Source of the DNA: Firmicutes bacterium UBA3738
Lineage (GTDB): Bacteria; Bacillota; Clostridia; Peptostreptococcales; Anaerovoracaceae
DNA: 64,000 bases
Direction of reading: 5' to 3'
Assembly: GCA_002372505.1 (NCBI GenBank)
Contig: DFGY01000043.1
Location: forward strand, 20,400 to 84,399
The translations under genes and the position numbers were made by a program. Below the pieces are notes generated by a model. That model saw nothing but the letters and a program-made list of their open reading frames with translations, was not told the origin of the DNA and ran no database searches. This document shows positions 42,197 to 50,691 of the stretch, piece after piece; the first letter of the stretch is position 1; each line of letters begins with the position of its first letter.

Positions 42197-43417
42197 ATGA
42201 AGTACGATTTTGATCAGATTGTTGACCGCAGTAACACTAATGCTCTTAAGAGAGACGGATGGCGCGAGTACATCTTCGGAGATCCGGAAGGCAAGAAGCA
42301 GTTTAACTTCAAGGATGAAGAATTCATCCACATGTGGGTTGCCGACATGGAATTCAAATGTGCCGACGAAATAATCGACGCTATTCACAAGCGCGTTGAC
42401 CACGGCATTTTCGGATACACAACAGTGTACAACGATGATTATCCCAACGCCTTCGCAAAATGGTGCAAGGACAGATACGACTTTGAATTCAATAAAGAAG
42501 AGCTTTGCTATTCACCGGGAATCATCCCTGCACTCTACGAGCTGGTTGGCGACATTTGCGCACCGGACGAAAAGGTTCTGTTCCAGACACCTTCCTACGG
42601 ATTCTTTAAGCACGCCAGCACATACAACGGCCGTGAAATGGTATTCAACAAGATGAAATACAACGCAGGTGAGTGGGAGCTGGACTTCGACGAACTGGAA
42701 AAGCAGTGCGCAGATCCCAAGACACCTCTCCTGGTATGGTGTAATCCACACAACCCAACAGGCAGAATCTGGACAGACGATGAGCTGAAGAGAGTTGCCG
42801 AAATCGTTGAGAAGAATGACATGTACATCATCTCAGACGAAATCCACTGCGACATGAGAAGAGCCGGAACAAGCCACACACCAATGGGCAAGATTATGAA
42901 GGATTATCCGAAGCTGGTAACAAGCATGTCAGCAAGTAAGTGCTTCAACATGGCAGGTCTGCAGCTTTCAAACATCCTCATCCGCGATCCTGAGCTGAGA
43001 CAGAAGTTCAAGGACGGCGACAAGCTGGTTGGCTTCCTGAACCCTCTCAGCATTACAGCTATGCAGGCTGCATACGAAGAAGGTGGCCAGTGGCTCCAGG
43101 AAATGAACGATTATGTAGATGCCAACTTTGCATACATCAAGGAATTCTTCGACAAGAACCTTCCGGAAATGGAATTCAAGATTCCTGATTCCACATACCT
43201 GGCATGGGTTAACTTCGGTGCAGTTCTTCCGGCAGGAACAGATGTAAATGAATTCTTTGCCAACGAAGCCGGCGTACTTATCGAAGGCGGCGACGCACTC
43301 TTCGTAGACAACGCTGAAGGATTCGTAAGACTGAACCTGGCAATGCCTAAATCACAGATTGAAATCGCAATGCAGCGCATGTACGATGCAATCGAAAAGG
43401 CAGGCGGCAGAAAATAA
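42197..43417 (+). CDS. PatB/MalY-type aminotransferase (cystathionine beta-lyase)
   Basis: A 406-residue fold-type I PLP enzyme of the MalY/PatB group, which cleave cystathionine or cysteine C-S bonds. FIHMWVADMEFKCADEI is the family N-terminus, WCNPHNPTGRIW the substrate region, SDEIHCDM the PLP-phenol contact and SMSASKCFNMAGLQ the PLP lysine. Start at ATG 42197 with AAGGAAGAG upstream. Codon use is strongly biased, suggesting high expression. It follows dcyD, so both may serve sulfur amino acid breakdown. Confidence 0.88.
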   Translation: MKYDFDQIVDRSNTNALKRDGWREYIFGDPEGKKQFNFKDEEFIHMWVADMEFKCADEIIDAIHKRVDHGIFGYTTVYNDDYPNAFAKWCKDRYDFEFNKEELCYSPGIIPALYELVGDICAPDEKVLFQTPSYGFFKHASTYNGREMVFNKMKYNAGEWELDFDELEKQCADPKTPLLVWCNPHNPTGRIWTDDELKRVAEIVEKNDMYIISDEIHCDMRRAGTSHTPMGKIMKDYPKLVTSMSASKCFNMAGLQLSNILIRDPELRQKFKDGDKLVGFLNPLSITAMQAAYEEGGQWLQEMNDYVDANFAYIKEFFDKNLPEMEFKIPDSTYLAWVNFGAVLPAGTDVNEFFANEAGVLIEGGDALFVDNAEGFVRLNLAMPKSQIEIAMQRMYDAIEKAGGRK

Positions 43418-43439
43418 GATTGAATGAATATATAAAAAG

Positions 43440-43465
43440 CGGGTCTTGCCTAAGACCCGTCTTTT
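43440..43465. terminator. Bidirectional terminator
   Basis: Stem CGGGTCTT / AAGACCCG (43440-43447 and 43452-43459), loop GCCT, T-rich on both strands (TCTTTT after it, and AAAAAG before it for the minus strand). It separates the convergent malY-like and membrane-protein genes. Confidence 0.88.
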
Positions 43466-43481
43466 AGTTCGGTTTGAATTT

Positions 43482-44159
43482 CTATTCCATTAACATATTC
43501 TTAGCCTTGGAGAGCAATCCCAGGAGTAGAATATATGCGATGATTCCCAGGATTACAATAGCCACAGCCAGAAGACTCATTGAACCGACGGTAGCTGCGG
43601 CAGCCGGAGTGCTATCCGGAGAAACAATCCCCACTACGATGCCTATAATGCTCAGGATTATTTGAACAATGTAGACGGCCAGGACCACCTTCATGGTTGT
43701 ATCGCTTTTTGCAACGACTTCCATGTTACCCATTTTTTCAGCCAGATTTCTGACGCCCATAATGACGAAGTAAGTGGTCAGAAGACTGCAGGCAGTACCT
43801 GCGGCTTCAAACAGATGGGACATATTAGCGCTGCTGTTTTGTAGTAAGCTTGAGATTACGCTTAATACAATTCCGACAACAACCCAGATGAGTGCCTTCT
43901 TAAAAGCCTCTTCGTCCCGGCGGGCAGTATTAATGCCGACGATTTCCATAATGAAGCCGACGAAGATCATTATTCCTGAGGCAAGGACCAAAATTCCGCC
44001 ACCTAAAAGTCCGCCACCGGCAAGAGCCCCCGTGGAGCTGGCACCTGCGCCGGCCAAGGCAACGAGTGCGCCTATAACCAGAACGAGGCTGCCGACAAGC
44101 ATCAGTATTTGAGCAGTATAAATTCTTTTTACGCCGATAAAGGCATCGGGATATCTCAT
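43482..44159 (-). CDS. Integral membrane protein of unknown function
   Basis: A 225-residue hydrophobic protein with about five to six transmembrane segments and a Gly/Ala-rich stretch (GALAGGGLLGGGILVLASG). I do not recognise a named family. Start at ATG 44159 with GAAGGAGG 9 bp upstream; earlier in-frame starts precede this site. It is transcribed away from the surface-protein gene at 44336. No catalytic motif is visible. Confidence 0.72.
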   Translation of the reverse strand: MRYPDAFIGVKRIYTAQILMLVGSLVLVIGALVALAGAGASSTGALAGGGLLGGGILVLASGIMIFVGFIMEIVGINTARRDEEAFKKALIWVVVGIVLSVISSLLQNSSANMSHLFEAAGTACSLLTTYFVIMGVRNLAEKMGNMEVVAKSDTTMKVVLAVYIVQIILSIIGIVVGIVSPDSTPAAAATVGSMSLLAVAIVILGIIAYILLLGLLSKAKNMLME

Positions 44160-44241
44160 GATTAATAACCTCCTTCTTTTAGTCAATCAATTATATATTC
44201 ATCATAAAACGGAACGACCTGTAATTCAAGGACAAAAGCGG

Positions 44242-44323
44242 TTGATGAAAGATACCTTTGGGATTATAATTAAAACATTAAAAAACAATGATGAACGGGC
44301 GGGGATAACCTCGTCGGTTTTTT
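44242..44323 (+). promoter_or_regulatory. Promoter with attenuator-like leader hairpin
   Basis: TTGATG (44242-44247), 17-bp spacer, TATAAT (44265-44270). The leader then has a hairpin GGCGGGG-ATAA-CCTCGTC (44298-44315, two G-U pairs) followed by GGTTTTTT (44316-44323), directly before AAAGGAG. As a terminator-type structure just ahead of the ribosome site it could attenuate the downstream gene. Confidence 0.6.
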
Positions 44324-44335
44324 AAAGGAGAATAA

Positions 44336-45949
44336 TTGAGCGAGCGGGTGAGAGTAAGCAAAAAACAGAAAATAGTAATTGCGATTCTGGCGGTTCTTTG
44401 CCTCCTTGTTGCCGTGCGCTTAATTAACGGTCCCTATATAAAGGAAGTCAAAGATTTTAAACTGGAGCAAAACGAAAAGGCCATTGACGTTACCTGGGAA
44501 TCTTCCCCCAAGGCAAAGAACTGGGTCATGTTTTACGATGAGGATTTCCTTCCGAAGAAAATGAGAATCAAGGGTAACAGCACGAAGATTCCCGTGCCCA
44601 CAGTCCCCAAGGAATACAAGGTCGCAGTTTTGTCTCTGGACGGATTCAGCCTGCCCAGGTACACGTCTCAGACTATTTATATGCAGGTAATTGAGCAGCA
44701 GATCGAGGTTAAAAACTGGAGGGGAGCAAGGTTATCCGGAGACGAATTTCAAATTAATGCATCTGCCAAAGGCAAGATATCCTACGCCAGCGCCGACAAG
44801 AGTATCGCCGAAGTCTCAAAAGACGGGAAGGTTAAATGCAAAAAAGAAGGAATCGTGAAAATCCTCATTAAGGCCAGGAAAGGTGACTATTACAGCAGCG
44901 CCAAACGCATAATGCAGCTGAGGGTATTCCCCACTTCCATAAAGACACCTCAGGTAAAGGCAAAGGATAAGGATGCCCATGTGGTTATCTCCTGGAAGAA
45001 GATTAAATATGCCGACAGATATCAGCTGTTAAAATACAACAGAGAGACTGAATCATATAAAGTGAGCAAGGAATATGACGCAGATAAAACCTACGCCAAG
45101 GTACCCAGGGAAAGCAGTGCGTACAGAGTGGTCGCAAAATCGAAAATGGCGGAAAGGGACATTAAGAGCGATGAGTCTGAGACTATTGAAATAAACTCTC
45201 CTGCCGCCGCAGCAGACAGCTATAAAGAAATTTACACCTTGAAAACATTCCACGCATCGGACTTTAATGAAATAGCCTACGTGAAGCCTCAGGGCAATGC
45301 CGTTATGGCCCAGTCCTTCACATACACAGGTAGCAAGTATATCGTATCCCTAGTAAGCCGGAGAAATACGGAAGGTAAACTGGTGGTTTATAGCAACAAA
45401 GGTAAGCGTGAAAAAACCTACGAAGCCGACATTGGTCACGGCAACGGCAGCACTTACAATCCGGCAACGAAGAAGGTTTATTCCGTCAGAGCCCATAAAG
45501 GAGGCAGTTCAAAACTTTGTACCACCTTTGATACGGAGAAGGGCTTTGCCGAGGATAGCTTTGATATGCCCATGGCTGCATCGGGAATAGCATACGATGT
45601 AACAAATGATAAGTATTACCTTTCCGGTGGAAGCACACTTATGGTGACGGGCCCTGAATTTAAGAAAGGCAAAAAGATAAAGAAAAAGCGCCATGAAACC
45701 GCCCAGGACATCGGCGGCCATGACGGCGTAATTCTTGTAACCGTCTGGGAAGGGAGAAAGAACAGCCACATCGACATGTACAGAGCATCGGACAGCGCTT
45801 ACATAGGCAGCTACGACGTCCCCATCGGCGAAGTGGAAAGCATTGCAATAGTAGATAAGCACCTGGTGCTCCTAATGCACAACACCGAATACGGCGGCAA
45901 AAAAGGCGAACACATACTCATGTCGAAAAAAGCCCTTGCCCTCCCCTAA
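44336..45949 (+). CDS. Membrane-anchored cell-surface protein with Ig-like domain
   Basis: A 537-residue protein with an N-terminal signal anchor (KIVIAILAVLCLLVAVRLI). Residues ~30-110 look like a fibronectin-type fold, ~120-200 a Big_2-like Ig domain (SYASADKSIAEVSKDGKVKC is characteristic), ~205-285 another beta domain, and 295-537 a region I cannot name. The start is TTG 44336, with AAAGGAG 6 bp upstream. It would sit on the outer face of the membrane. A family-2 half-repeat begins at the very next base after the stop codon. Confidence 0.75.
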   Translation: MSERVRVSKKQKIVIAILAVLCLLVAVRLINGPYIKEVKDFKLEQNEKAIDVTWESSPKAKNWVMFYDEDFLPKKMRIKGNSTKIPVPTVPKEYKVAVLSLDGFSLPRYTSQTIYMQVIEQQIEVKNWRGARLSGDEFQINASAKGKISYASADKSIAEVSKDGKVKCKKEGIVKILIKARKGDYYSSAKRIMQLRVFPTSIKTPQVKAKDKDAHVVISWKKIKYADRYQLLKYNRETESYKVSKEYDADKTYAKVPRESSAYRVVAKSKMAERDIKSDESETIEINSPAAAADSYKEIYTLKTFHASDFNEIAYVKPQGNAVMAQSFTYTGSKYIVSLVSRRNTEGKLVVYSNKGKREKTYEADIGHGNGSTYNPATKKVYSVRAHKGGSSKLCTTFDTEKGFAEDSFDMPMAASGIAYDVTNDKYYLSGGSTLMVTGPEFKKGKKIKKKRHETAQDIGGHDGVILVTVWEGRKNSHIDMYRASDSAYIGSYDVPIGEVESIAIVDKHLVLLMHNTEYGGKKGEHILMSKKALALP

Positions 45950-46351
45950 GCGTTTCACGGGGACAGGCTTTTTGTTGCACCATTTTTTCCCAGCGGTTAT
46001 TTCCGCAAAAGCTGCTTGGCGAAATCCAGCATGTCCTGGCTGACGGTGTCGTCGAGACGAACGTCAGCAATCTCCGGGCAGGCCTGAATTACCGCGTCTT
46101 TAATAGAGCCTTCCAGCTCTTCTTTGGCCGCAGGGCAGGTACCGCAGGCGCCGGTCATTTTAATGTAAAGAATCCCATCATCGGTAAGCTCGGTAATCTG
46201 AGCTCCTCCGAAATGCTCTGCCAGAGCCGGCTCCACTTTCTCTTTTAAAACAGATTCAACCTTATCTTTTAGTTCCTGATTAGCCATTGTTTTGCTCCTT
46301 TACCAAGTTAAAGCGCTCAGGCGTAACAAAAAGCCTGTCCCCGTGAAACGG
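45950..46351. repeat. Family-2 inverted halves bracketing the nifU-like gene
   Basis: The left half (45950-45981, core TTTCACGGGGACAGGC) and inverted right half (46321-46351, GCCTGTCCCCGTGAAACGGG) lie on either side of a complete gene, giving a 402-bp unit with terminal inverted repeats. Elsewhere the same halves meet as a compact palindrome or flank hairpin arrays. Confidence 0.75.
45997..46287 (-). CDS. NifU-like C-terminal (Nfu) iron-sulfur scaffold protein
   Basis: A 96-residue Nfu domain that carries a 4Fe-4S cluster between two monomers. The ligand motif is GACGTCPAA (CxxC), followed by GSIKDAVIQACPEI. N-terminal helix VESVLKEKVEPALAEHFGG fits the family. AAAGGAGC precedes the ATG. It follows proC on the same strand, with a family-2 half-repeat between. 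Supply of clusters to ferredoxins such as VorD is a plausible role. Confidence 0.9.
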   Translation of the reverse strand: MANQELKDKVESVLKEKVEPALAEHFGGAQITELTDDGILYIKMTGACGTCPAAKEELEGSIKDAVIQACPEIADVRLDDTVSQDMLDFAKQLLRK

Positions 46352-46354
46352 GCA

Positions 46355-47152
46355 TTATACGGAGTTGCCTTTCTTAACGGCTGCTTCCACAGAGTCCATT
46401 ATTACTCCACCGAAGCCTTGTTCCTCTAGTATCTTAATGCCTTCGATTGTGAGTCCGCCCGGAGAGGTCATCTGGTCCACCCGTGCTGCCGGGTGCTCGC
46501 CTGTTGCAAGGAGCACTTCTGCTGCGCCCTTTACATTCATGAGGGTCATCTTGCGGGAATCCTCTCTTGTGAATCCGGAATTGACACCGGCGTCTATCAT
46601 GGCCTCAATGAATTTGAAGGCCCACATGGGTCCCGGGCCGCTGTAGGCAGCGAAGGTCTGGAACATGTCTTCTTCGATGTACATTACCTGGCCCAGTACG
46701 CTGACGAATTGGTTAATAATTTCTGTATCGTCCTCGGTAATGTTGTCGTTGGAGACGACGGCACTGTAGCCGGTCTTTACTTCTATCATGGTGTTAGGCA
46801 GGACGCGGACGATTTTTTTGTCCGAACCCAGCTCATCTTCAAGAAGCTTTATGGGTGAACCGCTGGCTATGGAAAGAACGATGGTTTCTTTTTCAAGTTT
46901 TCCCTTCATCATTTCCGTAACGGAAGTTATCTGCCAGGGATTTACGGCGATTACTGCCATGTCAGCGCCGGCAAGCTCAGGCGAGGCATCTTCCATTGCC
47001 TTCACGCCCAGAGTCTCTTCGAGGAAGCTGCGACGCTCCGCAACCTTTTCGCATACAACTATATTTTCCGCAGGCAATATTTCATCGCAGATAAGCCCTT
47101 TCAGCATTCCAAGAGCCATCTGCCCGCCGCCAAAGAAAACAATCTTATTCAT
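46355..47152 (-). CDS. proC: Pyrroline-5-carboxylate reductase
   Basis: A 265-residue ProC, last step of proline synthesis (or ornithine/proline interconversion). NAD(P) motif FFGGGQMALGML, VLPNTMIEVKTGYSA, GPGPMWAFKFIEAMIDAGV and MTSPGGLTIEGI are family blocks; the usual TSPGGTT is TSPGGLT here. Start at ATG 47152 with AAAGGAG 9 bp upstream; a start 24 bp earlier precedes that site. In proline/ornithine-fermenting Clostridia it can work in either direction. Confidence 0.9.
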   Translation of the reverse strand: MNKIVFFGGGQMALGMLKGLICDEILPAENIVVCEKVAERRSFLEETLGVKAMEDASPELAGADMAVIAVNPWQITSVTEMMKGKLEKETIVLSIASGSPIKLLEDELGSDKKIVRVLPNTMIEVKTGYSAVVSNDNITEDDTEIINQFVSVLGQVMYIEEDMFQTFAAYSGPGPMWAFKFIEAMIDAGVNSGFTREDSRKMTLMNVKGAAEVLLATGEHPAARVDQMTSPGGLTIEGIKILEEQGFGGVIMDSVEAAVKKGNSV

Positions 47153-47216
47153 TTCCACATACTCCTTTCCAAGCACATTGTTCTATACATAAGGAAGTAT
47201 AACACACCGGAATTAT

Positions 47217-47245
47217 TTGTGAAACTACTCCCACAGGAGTACAAT
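47217..47245 (+). promoter_or_regulatory. Promoter with palindromic operator in the spacer (Xre gene)
   Basis: TTGTGA (47217-47222), 17-bp spacer, TACAAT (47240-47245). The palindrome TACTCC-CACA-GGAGTA (47226-47241) fills the spacer and touches the -10. A regulator bound here would sit between the two promoter boxes; the Xre protein encoded 70 bp downstream is the natural candidate. Confidence 0.7.
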
Positions 47246-47315
47246 TAGAAAAGAAAATAGTTATGAATAATAAGCTAATTCATCATTGACATAATCGATG
47301 AGGAGATGAAAGCAG

Positions 47316-47951
47316 ATGATACACGCTTACGATGAAGTTTATCTAGAAAGAGCTCAGAGAATATTGGGAGTTGCATTTGATTTTGCCGTTAACGGTCTTA
47401 AAATCGAATTGAAAGATTTTTATTGGATGTTTCTGGCTTCGGGCTATGCAAAAAGAATGGAATATGGTGACTATAGGGTCATTGCGGGAAGCTCCGGGGC
47501 GGAACTGGTATATAACGTTACAGAAGCCAGTGGCGTAGAAATTCCAATCGGTAGATACAGTGGGACCATTGATAGAAGCCCGGAATATTGGGCCGGATGG
47601 GCGCTGGCATATTTTCAGTGGTATAGCGCTATAAAGTATGCAGAAATAATCGGCGCCATGACCATCGAAGAAATAGTGAGTCTTTATAATCCATATCACG
47701 AAATGGATATAAAACAATTTTGCGATAAAATGATGGAGAAGCTATCCTCTTCAAACGAAGCAAAATTAAAAAAATATAGAACCCAGGCGGGACTCAGTCA
47801 ATCAGAACTGGCACGAGCTACGGAGGTACCCTTAAGAACCCTTCAGCAGTACGAGCAGCAACAAAAAGATATTAACAAAGCGCGAGGTGAATACCTGGTA
47901 AAACTGGCAAGAGTATTAAAGTGTGAACCGGGAGATTTAATAAGGAAGTAG
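47316..47951 (+). CDS. Xre-type helix-turn-helix protein with unknown N-terminal domain
   Basis: A 211-residue protein. The C-terminal ~62 residues are an Xre HTH (KYRTQAGLSQSELARATEVP, RTLQQYEQQQKDINKA). The N-terminal ~130 residues (FAVNGLKIELKDFYWMFLASGY ... SPEYWAGWALAYFQWYSAI) form a domain often seen with such HTHs in Firmicutes but without known activity. GGAGATGAAAG precedes the ATG. Autorepression is suggested by the palindrome in its promoter. The Cys-rich protein gene follows 4 bp later. Confidence 0.8.
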   Translation: MIHAYDEVYLERAQRILGVAFDFAVNGLKIELKDFYWMFLASGYAKRMEYGDYRVIAGSSGAELVYNVTEASGVEIPIGRYSGTIDRSPEYWAGWALAYFQWYSAIKYAEIIGAMTIEEIVSLYNPYHEMDIKQFCDKMMEKLSSSNEAKLKKYRTQAGLSQSELARATEVPLRTLQQYEQQQKDINKARGEYLVKLARVLKCEPGDLIRK

Positions 47952-47955
47952 AAAA

Positions 47956-48216
47956 ATGAAAAATAAGGCAGACAAAGAAAAGTATAAATTTTTTCAGCAC
48001 AGAGAATGCGAATATTTCCCTTGCCATGAGGGTGCAGATTCGGACACATTTAATTGTCTCTTCTGCTATTGCCCCCTGTATTTGATGGAGGATAAATGCG
48101 ACGGGAATTTTGAGTACAGGTCGCCGGAGGGAATAAAGGATTGCAGCAAATGCCTCATTCCCCATTCTGAAAAGGGCTATGATTATATAATGAGCAAGCT
48201 CGGTGAAAACAAATAG
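47956..48216 (+). CDS. Cysteine-rich small domain protein
   Basis: An 86-residue protein with eight cysteines in a zinc-finger-like pattern: HRECEYFPCHEG, FNCLFCYCPLYLMEDKCDG and IKDCSKCLIPH. This matches the small Cys-rich domain family found in Clostridia, often near cobalamin genes; no such genes are here. It probably binds zinc or iron. It is co-transcribed with the Xre gene (4-bp gap). Role unknown. Confidence 0.8.
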   Translation: MKNKADKEKYKFFQHRECEYFPCHEGADSDTFNCLFCYCPLYLMEDKCDGNFEYRSPEGIKDCSKCLIPHSEKGYDYIMSKLGENK

Positions 48217-48352
48217 TTTGGCATTAAAAAAAGTATTTCAACGAACGGGGTACAATATACAAAAGAAAACAACATTAGAGAAGCAATCAATATATAATAA
48301 ATATATAACAATGGTAGGAAAAAGTGCATATAGCGAATAAGTAGGAAGCAAT

Positions 48353-48676
48353 ATGTCAGAACTAAGATTTTCCAATCTGATTAACAACTACCCGGCAAGC
48401 GGAATCAGAAAGATGTTTGATATTGCCGAGCAGTACGACGATGTTATTAAGCTGACGGTTGGCGAGCCCAACTTCGACACGCCGGATTACGTCAAGGATG
48501 CTGCCAAGAAGACAAAGGTTGTAAAACATTCAGCAATCAGATTCATGTCTTCCAACACCAAGATAGCCACCGTCAGCAAGAGGGGCGTAGTGAAAGGCAT
48601 CAAGAAAGGCAAAGCCACCATATATGCCTACGCACAGAACGGCATTTACAGAGCTATAAAAATTACTGTAAAATAG
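48353..48676 (+). pseudogene. Chimera: start of an aminotransferase fused to the end of an Ig-like surface protein
   Basis: 107 codons. Residues 1-~51 are the N-terminus of a class I/II aminotransferase (ASGIRKMFDIAEQYDDVIKL, VGEPNFDTPDYVKDAA). The rest is the tail of a Big_2-type Ig domain (SSNTKIATVSKRGVVKGIKK, then TIYAYAQNGIYRAIKITV). The switch is near position 48506 and the frame is kept. No PLP site or lysine remains, so no transaminase activity is possible. The simplest origin is a deletion joining two genes. It keeps a promoter region and ribosome site (AGGAAG), so a short protein might still be made. Confidence 0.8.
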
Positions 48677-48686
48677 ATTGTGAAAA

Positions 48687-48765
48687 GATGACAGGGGGAC
48701 GGTTCTCCCGTCATCTTTCACCACTTTTTACCAAAAGATGACGGGAGAACCGTCCCCTTGTCATC
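48687..48765. repeat. Family-1 palindromic element, full 79-bp form
   Basis: Inverted halves (GACGGTTCTCCCGTCATC and its complement) around spacer TTTCACCACTTTTTACCAAA. It begins 10 bp after the chimera's stop and ends 16 bp before the protease start codon, leaving only the ribosome site between. Confidence 0.85.
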
Positions 48766-48781
48766 TAATCGGGAGGGCAAA

Positions 48782-50680
48782 ATGAAAAAGAAAAGCGAAA
48801 AAGTAAAAAGAGCGTGTCTGCTCCTACTGGCCGTGATGCTTGTAGTGGCATTTATGCCGGCGGGCATGACGGCTCAGGCAGCGACTAAACCTCCAAAGAA
48901 GTTCGATTTAAGAACGAAGGGGCTGGTCACACCTGTCAAGAAACAGGATCCCTTCAGCAGTTGTTGGGCTTTCGGCGGAATAGCTGCAGCCGAATCAAGT
49001 GTGCTTAAAGCAAAGAAAACCACATACGCCAAGAGTAAGCTGGATCTTTCCGAGAGACATGCAGCATTTTTTGCTCTTCATCCCATTCAGAAGTTTGAAG
49101 AGAAAAGTCAGGCAGGAGAAGGTCTGCGCATAATCAAAACCGCTTTGAACGATGAATTTACCGTTGGCGGCCAGAGCATTTACATCACTTCTCTCTTTGC
49201 TACGGGTGCAGGGCCTATGCTGGAGAAACACTTCCCATACCATGGAAAGAAAGAGCTTACGGAGCTTCAGTACCTCAAAACCAACAAAGATAAAGAACTG
49301 GCGGCGCATGAAAAATCTTGTGAGGAAGCAGTTAAGGAGTACAGAAAAGTCTTAGAAGGCGGAGCAAATATGACCTATGAGGAAGTGGAAATAGCAGCGG
49401 AAAAACTCATTCCCGGCACATTCCCCGTGGCGTATAAATCTGCCAAAGAAGAGGCGCTGGCCATGTATGAAGCAGATCTGAAGAAGTGCAGCAGCCCATA
49501 TGATAATGGGTTCACCGACAAAGACGACTGGTCACTGCCTCTTAAAATGTTCGGTTCACCGACTCGTATGCTGTATACCGATGTGACCCTTAAGGATGGT
49601 AATGTCCTTCCTGAGTTTTCTATAAGAAAAAAGGGAAAGTGGCAGAAAATAAATCCAAAGGGAACCAAGGCGGTAAAGAGCGAGCTTAAGAAGGGGCATG
49701 CCGTTGCCATGTCCATTGCCGCAGATCAGTCACTGCCGGGTGAAAGCAGTAAAGGAAAGTATCTGAATGAGAACACTTGGGCACATTACACTCACGAAAA
49801 TACTCCCACCAATCATGTTGTCTGCATCGTAGGATGGGATGATAATTATTCAAAGAAAAACTTTCTCGCAAAGAAAAGACCGCCGGGCAACGGAGCCTGG
49901 ATTGTGAAGAACAGCTGGGGCAGCGAACTTAGTTCCAGTATAGTTACAACTAACAAGGGAGAAAAACTCGGCCTCAATAAGTGGGGAGTAAAGAACGCAG
50001 CGGGCAAGCACACCGGATATTTCTACGTATCCTATTACGACAAAGCCATCGAAATGCCGGAGACCATGGCCTTCACTACGGACTTTGCCAACAAGGAAGG
50101 ATTCTTCTGTGAGCAGTATGACTTCATGCCGGCCATGGAATATCACAAGATTACTTCAAAAAAGAAAATGAAGGTTGCAAACATTTTCAAGGCAGAGGCA
50201 AAATCTAAACTCTATAGCGTCAGCACCAACACGCCGGTGGCGGGAACAAAGGCAAAGTTTGAAATTTACAAACTGAAAAAGAACGCCAAAAACCCGGTGC
50301 AGGGCAAGAAGGTACGCTCTTTCTCCAAGAAGTTTGCCTACGCCGGATTCCACAGAGTCAACCTTAAGAAAAAGCTGAAACTGAAGAAGAATCAGAAATA
50401 TTCCATCGTAGTTACACATACATACAAGAGCGTAAAAAAGACAGTATACGGATATCATATACCCCTTGGACCCAGCAAATCGACAGCAAAAATGGCGGGA
50501 GTAAACTTCTATTCCAAGGGAGTCGTAAACAAAGGTGAGAGTTACATATACGCCTCAAAGAAATGGAAGGACTGGAAGGTATATAAGGCATCAAAGAAAT
50601 TCAAGAAAAAAATAGACAATAAAATGGGCCCGGGCGCTCAGACAGACAACTTCGCAATTAAAGCATATCTTATAAAATAG
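48782..50680 (+). CDS. Secreted papain-family (C1A) cysteine protease
   Basis: A 632-residue secreted protein. Signal peptide residues 1-~34 (ACLLLLAVMLVVAFMPAG, cut after AQA). Papain-like domain ~40-420: catalytic Cys in QDPFSSCWAFGG, His in TNHVVCIVGWDDNYS, Asn in AWIVKNSWGSE. C-terminal ~200 residues are Lys-rich beta structure (KLKLKKNQKYSIVVTHTYKS), likely a cell-wall binding or lectin-like module. Start at ATG 48782 with GGGAGG 5 bp upstream. No pro-domain is evident. It may act on host or peptide substrates outside the cell. fabZ follows 11 bp after the stop. Confidence 0.87.
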   Translation: MKKKSEKVKRACLLLLAVMLVVAFMPAGMTAQAATKPPKKFDLRTKGLVTPVKKQDPFSSCWAFGGIAAAESSVLKAKKTTYAKSKLDLSERHAAFFALHPIQKFEEKSQAGEGLRIIKTALNDEFTVGGQSIYITSLFATGAGPMLEKHFPYHGKKELTELQYLKTNKDKELAAHEKSCEEAVKEYRKVLEGGANMTYEEVEIAAEKLIPGTFPVAYKSAKEEALAMYEADLKKCSSPYDNGFTDKDDWSLPLKMFGSPTRMLYTDVTLKDGNVLPEFSIRKKGKWQKINPKGTKAVKSELKKGHAVAMSIAADQSLPGESSKGKYLNENTWAHYTHENTPTNHVVCIVGWDDNYSKKNFLAKKRPPGNGAWIVKNSWGSELSSSIVTTNKGEKLGLNKWGVKNAAGKHTGYFYVSYYDKAIEMPETMAFTTDFANKEGFFCEQYDFMPAMEYHKITSKKKMKVANIFKAEAKSKLYSVSTNTPVAGTKAKFEIYKLKKNAKNPVQGKKVRSFSKKFAYAGFHRVNLKKKLKLKKNQKYSIVVTHTYKSVKKTVYGYHIPLGPSKSTAKMAGVNFYSKGVVNKGESYIYASKKWKDWKVYKASKKFKKKIDNKMGPGAQTDNFAIKAYLIK

Positions 50681-50691
50681 AGGACCTTTGA

